DNA from: Gammaproteobacteria bacterium
GTDB taxonomy: Bacteria > Pseudomonadota > Gammaproteobacteria > Steroidobacterales > Steroidobacteraceae
Length of the DNA: 8,605 bases
Direction: 5' to 3'
Assembly: GCA_005877965.1 (NCBI GenBank)
Contig: VBNP01000089.1
Coordinates: forward strand, 1 to 8,605
This document shows positions 4,910 through 8,605 of this stretch, one piece after another. The notes under the pieces are model-generated. The model did not search any database and was not told the DNA's origin. It saw nothing but the letters and a program-made list of their open reading frames with translations. Within the stretch, counting starts at the first letter, position 1. Each line of letters begins with the position of its first letter. The position numbers and the translations under genes were made by a program.

Positions 4910-6802
4910 TCAGTCCACGCGCGCCGTCAGCACGTGCGAGAGCGTGTCGGGACGGGCCTCGATGCGTGTCAGGTGCGGGTAGCGCGCCCCGTCGAAGTAC
5001 GCCACGCTGAGCGTGCGGTAGTAATCACCGCTTTGCACCAGCAGCTCGATGGGCTTGCGGGTCTCGTGCGCCGCGGCAACGGCGGCATCGAGCACCTCGA
5101 CGGAGTACCTGTGACCGTTCACGGCGACGAGCTTCATGCCGGGGCCGGCGCCGGCCTGCGCGGCCGCGCGGTCCTCGACGGTGTCGATGATCGTGCCCTT
5201 GTCCTCGTCCTTGTCATTGATCGTGACGCCGATCGACCATAGCCGTTCGATGGTCCGGTGGCGCTTCTGCCGGGTCTCGAGGTAGGAATTCTTTTCAGGC
5301 GAATACGTCAGCTGCCAGCCGGCGCTCTGCAGGCCGGCGAGCAGCGCCTCGGTACCGGTCGTGTCGAGATGGCGGCGGATGAGCGCGCGCCAGTCCCCGG
5401 GTGCGATGGCCGCCAGCGCGGCATAGACGTCCGCTTCCAGGTACGGCTTGAGCGCCGGTGCCCTGCCCGCTCCGGCGTAGAAGCGCTTGACGAAATCATC
5501 CAGTGAAGCGCGCCCGGCGCTGCGCGCGCGCAGCTCGGCGTCGACGTTGAGCCACAGGAACACGGATGCCTGGTAGAAGTCGACGCTGCGGCGGCTGAGC
5601 ATCCAGGCATCCGGTGCGTTAAACAGCACCTGCGCCAGCACCGCGGTATCGGCCATGGGCCGCCAGCGGTTGCCGGTCTCTATGTCGAAAGTCCCCGCCA
5701 GGCCGGCGAGCATTTCGCGGTAGCTCTCGGGTGTGATCAGGCCGGCGCGCACCGGCAGCGCCTCGCCCCAGAACTGGGTGAGACCTTCGTACACCCACAG
5801 GAGCGAGCCATCCATGGGCTGCTGGTAATCGGGGCTCAGCAGACCCGCCGGTCGGCGATACTTGCCGTTCCAGCTGTGCACGTACTCGTGGGCGAGCAGC
5901 TCCGCGACGCCTTCACGCAGCGGCGCTTCCGAGAGCGAGTTCTCATCCACGCGATCGTCGCTGGACTCGTGATGCTCGAGCCCGAAATGCGCCACGTGGT
6001 CCGACAGCGTCAGGAGCCAGGTGTAGTGCCGGTACATGCGCGTCCCGAACAGCGCCCCCGCCTGCTGCACCAGGCGGCCGTAGCCGGCGGCAAAGTCCCC
6101 GGGCACCGCAAGCGCCGCGGCGCTGTCGGCGACCAGCGAGAGGCTGTGCTGCAGCTCGGAAAAGGGCGCCGCGCCCTGCAGCTCGATGCGCTTCGCGTAG
6201 CGGCCCATCTGCAGCGGCGAGTCGATCAGACGCGCGAGCGAAGCCGGCTCGAGCTCGACGGCCCCGTCCGCCTGCGGGCGCAGCGCCAGCGCGCAGACGA
6301 GCTGCCACCCGGGCGGCGCCAATACCGCGGCCTCGGTGCTGAGGCCGCCGGCGTCGCGCCCCTTGGGCAGCAGGACGAATTCGTTCCACGGCAGGATCGC
6401 GAGAGCTTCGCTGCTGGTCGGGCCGGTGCTGAAATGGCCGCCCTCGGTGGGCAGTCCGGTATCGAGCGCGATATCGAGGTGCGCGGCGCCACGCGGCACC
6501 GTCACGCTGATCGCGTACATGTCGCGCGGGTCGCGCCGCCAGGGCAGCGGCGCGCCGTTCGCGCGGATCGTCAGCCCGATGATGGACTCGAGCGGCCCGG
6601 TCGGTCCGTGTTCGCCCGGAATCCATTTCGGAAACACCAGCGTGAGCGGACCCTCGTGCACAGCCAGTGTCAGATCGGTATGCACGCGCTTGCGCGCAAC
6701 CTCACGCGCATCGACGCGCACCCTCAGATCCGCGGCCTGCCCCACTGCGCTCGTGAGCATGAGCGCCGTGACCAGCACGCCGTTGAACCATGCAGCTCTC
6801 AT
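4910..6802 (-). CDS. M61-family metallopeptidase with PDZ-like domain
   Basis: This is a 630-residue protein, about the usual size for M61 glycyl-aminopeptidase-like enzymes. Residues 1-24 are a signal peptide ending VGQAAD. An N-terminal beta domain (25-200) includes FPKWIPGEHGPTGP, a typical M61 opening. The catalytic part has GLEHHESS (274-281), the zinc-binding HEYVHSWNGKYRRP (H305, E306, H309) and the third zinc ligand E339 in LLWVYEGLTQFWGE. All key residues are present, so it should be an active zinc aminopeptidase acting in the periplasm or outside. Residues about 522-600 (IGVTIND, then GTIIDTVEDRAAAQAG, GPGMKLVAVNG) form the PDZ domain found in this family, which may bind peptide termini. 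The start at 6802 has GAGG seven bases upstream. It is transcribed divergently from the GFA gene and ahead of the secreted beta-rich protein. Substrates cannot be told from sequence. Confidence 0.93.
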   Translation of the reverse strand: MRAAWFNGVLVTALMLTSAVGQAADLRVRVDAREVARKRVHTDLTLAVHEGPLTLVFPKWIPGEHGPTGPLESIIGLTIRANGAPLPWRRDPRDMYAISVTVPRGAAHLDIALDTGLPTEGGHFSTGPTSSEALAILPWNEFVLLPKGRDAGGLSTEAAVLAPPGWQLVCALALRPQADGAVELEPASLARLIDSPLQMGRYAKRIELQGAAPFSELQHSLSLVADSAAALAVPGDFAAGYGRLVQQAGALFGTRMYRHYTWLLTLSDHVAHFGLEHHESSDDRVDENSLSEAPLREGVAELLAHEYVHSWNGKYRRPAGLLSPDYQQPMDGSLLWVYEGLTQFWGEALPVRAGLITPESYREMLAGLAGTFDIETGNRWRPMADTAVLAQVLFNAPDAWMLSRRSVDFYQASVFLWLNVDAELRARSAGRASLDDFVKRFYAGAGRAPALKPYLEADVYAALAAIAPGDWRALIRRHLDTTGTEALLAGLQSAGWQLTYSPEKNSYLETRQKRHRTIERLWSIGVTINDKDEDKGTIIDTVEDRAAAQAGAGPGMKLVAVNGHRYSVEVLDAAVAAAHETRKPIELLVQSGDYYRTLSVAYFDGARYPHLTRIEARPDTLSHVLTARVD

Positions 6803-6884
6803 CTTCGGACCTCGCGGCGGATATAAAAGGTGCGCGATTGTTCACCGAATGGCTCCGCCAGGCAACGAGTGGTACCGTCGCTCC
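6803..6884. promoter_or_regulatory. Divergent promoter region, M61 / GFA genes
   Basis: This gap of about 82 bases must hold the promoter of the GFA-DUF899 pair and the leader of the M61 gene. A distinctive AT island, ATATAAAA (6821-6828), stands out in GC-rich surroundings. On the plus strand TATAAA (6822-6827) matches the sigma70 -10 at five of six positions and would put the RNA start near 6834. No good -35 is visible at the right distance. An in-frame ATG at 6849 lies in this gap but has no ribosome site. Confidence 0.35.
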
Positions 6885-7301
6885 ATGGGCGAGAGCTGTT
6901 ACCTCGGCGGCTGCCTGTGCGGCGCTGTGCGCTACCAGGTGTCCGGCACGGTGAGCGACCCGTGCTTCTGCCACTGCCTCAGCTGCCGCAGGGCCACCGG
7001 TGTGCCCATGGTTCCCTGGGGCACGTTTGCGCGCGCGAGTTTCCGCCTCACCCGCGGCGCCCTGGCCGAATATCGCTCATCGCCCGCGGTCACGCGCGGA
7101 TTCTGCGCGGTGTGCGGCACCTCACTGACCTATCGTAACGAGGCGCGCGCCGCGGAGATCGACGTGACGCTCGCGACCCTGGATGACCCGACGCTGCTCG
7201 CGCCGCAGATGCACCTGTGGATCGGCGAGCGGCTGCCGTGGGTGTCGATCAACGACGGCCGCCCGCAATTCACGGCCGGCACTTGCGGAGGACCCGTATG
7301 A
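6885..7301 (+). CDS. GFA-family (Mss4-fold) zinc-binding protein
   Basis: This is a 138-residue protein of the GFA/CENP-V family (the 'glutathione-dependent formaldehyde-activating' fold). The zinc-site cysteines are all there: GGCLCG (C10, C12), CFCHCLSC (C27, C29, C31, C34, of which CHCxxC is the family core), and GFCAVCGTSLTYR (C74, C77). The RRATGVPMVPW segment after the second group is also typical. The ATG at 6885 was chosen because family members begin a few residues before G-G-C-x-C-G; the ATG at 6849 would add 12 unrelated residues. Neither has a good Shine-Dalgarno, so initiation is uncertain by that margin. The family name does not prove formaldehyde chemistry: many members have no known substrate. 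The stop overlaps the start of the DUF899 gene (ATGA), so the two are translated as a unit. Cytoplasmic; no signal peptide. Confidence 0.9.
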   Translation: MGESCYLGGCLCGAVRYQVSGTVSDPCFCHCLSCRRATGVPMVPWGTFARASFRLTRGALAEYRSSPAVTRGFCAVCGTSLTYRNEARAAEIDVTLATLDDPTLLAPQMHLWIGERLPWVSINDGRPQFTAGTCGGPV

Positions 7302-7996
7302 CGCACGCGGTGGTATCGGCGGAGGCATGGCTGGCGGCGCGCAAGGAACTGCTGGCGAAGGAAAAGGAGTTCACGCGCCTGCGTGATCAGGTGAGCGCGC
7401 TGCGGCGCGAGTTGCCGTGGGAGGCCGTCACCAGGGAGTACCTCTTCGAGGGTCCGGACGGCCGGCAGACCCTGCCACAGCTGTTCGCCGGCCGCAGCCA
7501 ATTGATCGTCTACCACTTCATGTTCGCACCGGACTGGGACGCCGGATGCCCGCACTGCTCGCACTGGGCCGACAACTTCAACGGCGGGATCGTGCACCTG
7601 AACCACCGTGACGTCACCATGATCGCGGTGTCACGCGCCCCGTATGCCAGGCTCGCCGCCTACCACAAGCGCATGGGCTGGAGCTTCAAATGGGTGTCCT
7701 CGCTGGGGAGCGACTTCAATTTCGACTACCGCGTGTCCTTCACGGCGCAGGAGCTCGAGGCTCACCGGGCGTTCTACAACTACGCCTGGCAGGATCCTGG
7801 GGTCGCCGAACGCGAGGGTGTGAGCGTGTTCTTCAAGGACGGGCAGGAGCGCGTGTTCCACACCTACTCGGCGTACGCACGCGGTATCGACATCCTCAAC
7901 ACCGACTACAACCTCCTGGACCTCACGCCCAGGGGCCGCGATGAAGCCGGCCGCGGACCGTTCTGGGTGCGCCGCCACGACGAATACGATGTCTAG
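7298..7996 (+). CDS. DUF899 thioredoxin-fold protein
   Basis: This is a 232-residue protein. The ATG at 7298 overlaps the GFA stop in the ATGA arrangement and has GGAGG about seven bases upstream, a strong site. An N-terminal amphipathic helix (WLAARKELLAKEKEFTRLRD) leads into the DUF899 pattern LPWEAVTREYLFEGPDGRQTL, LFAGRSQLIVYHFMF, then the redox-like C84-P-H-C87 (DAGCPHCSHWADNF). It continues with HRDVTMIAVSRAP, MGWSFKWVSSLGSDFNFDY, GVSVFFKD and VFHTYSAYARGID, ending in LLDLTPRGRDE. The length is usual for the family. Thioredoxin-like fold and CxxC suggest thiol chemistry, but DUF899 has no settled function. Pairing with a cysteine-rich GFA protein may reflect a shared thiol-based reaction; that is inference. 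No signal peptide, so probably cytoplasmic. Confidence 0.92.
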   Translation: MTHAVVSAEAWLAARKELLAKEKEFTRLRDQVSALRRELPWEAVTREYLFEGPDGRQTLPQLFAGRSQLIVYHFMFAPDWDAGCPHCSHWADNFNGGIVHLNHRDVTMIAVSRAPYARLAAYHKRMGWSFKWVSSLGSDFNFDYRVSFTAQELEAHRAFYNYAWQDPGVAEREGVSVFFKDGQERVFHTYSAYARGIDILNTDYNLLDLTPRGRDEAGRGPFWVRRHDEYDV

Positions 7997-8031
7997 GGCC
8001 GCGCCCGCCTCGGCGCCGAGCGCACCAGTGC
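7997..8031. other. Convergent gap with 12-bp palindrome
   Basis: The 35 bases between the DUF899 and LptG stops hold a perfect palindrome, CTCGGCGCCGAG (8009-8020), plus C/G-rich flanks. As RNA it could form only a four-pair stem with a four-base loop, and no U-run follows, so I do not call it a terminator. Confidence 0.3.
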
Positions 8032-8605
8032 TCAGCGCGCGCGGGCCAGCAGCCCCACGGTCACCGTCGCGAGCAGCGCGGTGGGCAGCCAGGCGAGCAC
8101 CAGCGGGTTGAGATCGAAGACGATCGTGCCGCTCTCGATCAGCCGCTGCAGCAGAAAGAAGCTGATGCCGAGAATGAGCCCCAGCATCATGCGCGTGCCC
8201 GCGCCCGCGGAGCGCAGCGAGCCGAGCACGAACGGAATCGCCAGCAGCACCGAGAAGGCGATGGCGAGTGTGCGCGCGATGCGCGACCAGAACGCGAACA
8301 GGTACTCGCGGGTATCGAGCGCATTGCTGCGGTAGTAGTTGATCAGCCGCCACAGGGCGCGGCTGGTGAGCTGCTTCGGATCCTCGACGGCGAGACCGAG
8401 GAACCCCGCGGTGAGTTTCGATGCGAGCAGGCGCTGCCCGGGGGGACGGGTCGTCACGGCATCGTCCGCGAAGCGCGACTCGGTGTAGTCACTCAACAGC
8501 CACTTGCCGCGCGAGCCGGCGGTGGCGCGCGTGGCGTGCCCCAGGGCGATCAGCCGATGCTGCGGCGACAGCTCGAAGATCTGCATGCTGCCGAACTGGC
8601 GCTGG
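8032..8605 (-). CDS. lptG: LptG, LPS export permease (5' partial)
   Basis: The frame is open to the window edge, so the ATG at 8586 is internal and the upstream half is missing; 191 residues are wholly or partly visible against about 350 in the family. LptG with LptF forms the inner-membrane permease of the LptB2FG transporter, which extracts lipopolysaccharide and passes it to the LptC-A-D bridge. Visible here are the end of the periplasmic beta-jellyroll domain (MQIFELSPQHRLIALGHATR, WLLSDYTESRF), the conserved VEDPKQLTSRALWRLINYYR stretch, and FAFWSRIARTLAIAFSVLLA. Three hydrophobic helices follow, with the conserved G-x-x-x-G-x-x-F-FLLQRL pattern. The LptF/LptG distinction rests on overall resemblance to LptG tails and the PKQLTSRALWRLI segment. 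The lptF gene would be expected upstream, outside this window. It converges on the DUF899 gene. Confidence 0.9.
   Translation of the reverse strand, partial: QRQFGSMQIFELSPQHRLIALGHATRATAGSRGKWLLSDYTESRFADDAVTTRPPGQRLLASKLTAGFLGLAVEDPKQLTSRALWRLINYYRSNALDTREYLFAFWSRIARTLAIAFSVLLAIPFVLGSLRSAGAGTRMMLGLILGISFFLLQRLIESGTIVFDLNPLVLAWLPTALLATVTVGLLARAR

Noticed and set aside
5876..6826. A 316-codon open frame on the plus strand opposite the M61 gene
   Set aside because: The M61 gene is certain from its HEYVH and other motifs; the opposite frame is low-complexity Arg/Gln-rich and has no domain.
6336..6884. Long upstream extension of the GFA reading frame
   Set aside because: It overlaps the M61 coding sequence, and GFA proteins start just before the G-G-C-x-C-G motif, matching the ATG at 6885.
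7217..7297. Upstream extension of the DUF899 frame
   Set aside because: It lies wholly inside the GFA gene; GGAGG and the ATGA overlap fix the start at 7298.
1..8605. tRNA, rRNA, CRISPR, insertion sequence or phage traces
   Set aside because: Looked for on both strands; no tandem spaced repeats, transposase motifs, tRNA-like folds or terminal inverted repeats were seen by eye.

Overview
This is a GC-rich bacterial window, probably chromosomal. It has strong G/C bias at third codon positions, tightly packed genes and clear Shine-Dalgarno sequences. An LptG homologue (outer-membrane LPS export) marks a Gram-negative cell. Together with an M61 peptidase, a GFA-family protein and a DUF899 protein, this suggests a proteobacterium, perhaps a soil or freshwater gammaproteobacterium of the Steroidobacter/Xanthomonadales kind. 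That placement is an inference; there is no rRNA or other decisive marker.

Layout. (1) 1-2652, plus strand: the tail end of a GldG-type ABC-transporter locus. It holds a GldG-family auxiliary protein (5' end outside the window) followed three bases later by a DUF4340 membrane-anchored protein with a Pro/Ala/Lys/Asp repeat tail. (2) 2666-3307, minus strand: an unusual protein joining a LuxR-type helix-turn-helix to a VOC (glyoxalase-fold) domain, with a second well-formed ribosome site and ATG exactly at the domain junction. (3) 3308-3488: a divergent regulatory gap with short dyads. (4) 3489-3965, plus strand: a 158-residue hypothetical protein ending in a Cys/His-rich tail. A strong hairpin (3988-4019) follows between convergent genes. 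(5) 4032-6802, minus strand: a secreted two-repeat beta-rich protein and, upstream of it in the same direction, a secreted M61 metallopeptidase with a C-terminal PDZ-like region. (6) 6885-7996, plus strand: a GFA zinc-binding protein translationally coupled (ATGA overlap) to a DUF899 thioredoxin-fold protein. (7) 8032 to the window end, minus strand: the C-terminal half of LptG.

How the genes may work together. The GldG/DUF4340 pair should form the extracytoplasmic part of an ABC-2-type exporter whose permease and ATPase would lie just upstream of the window. The HTH-VOC protein looks like a one-component regulator with its ligand-binding fold at the C-terminus, and its likely targets are itself and the divergent 158-residue gene. 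GFA plus DUF899 is a small cytoplasmic two-gene unit with two cysteine-based domains, of unknown physiology. I see no mobile element, CRISPR array, tRNA or rRNA. The least ordinary items are the HTH-VOC gene with its possible dual start, the repeat tail of the DUF4340 protein, and the internally duplicated secreted protein.
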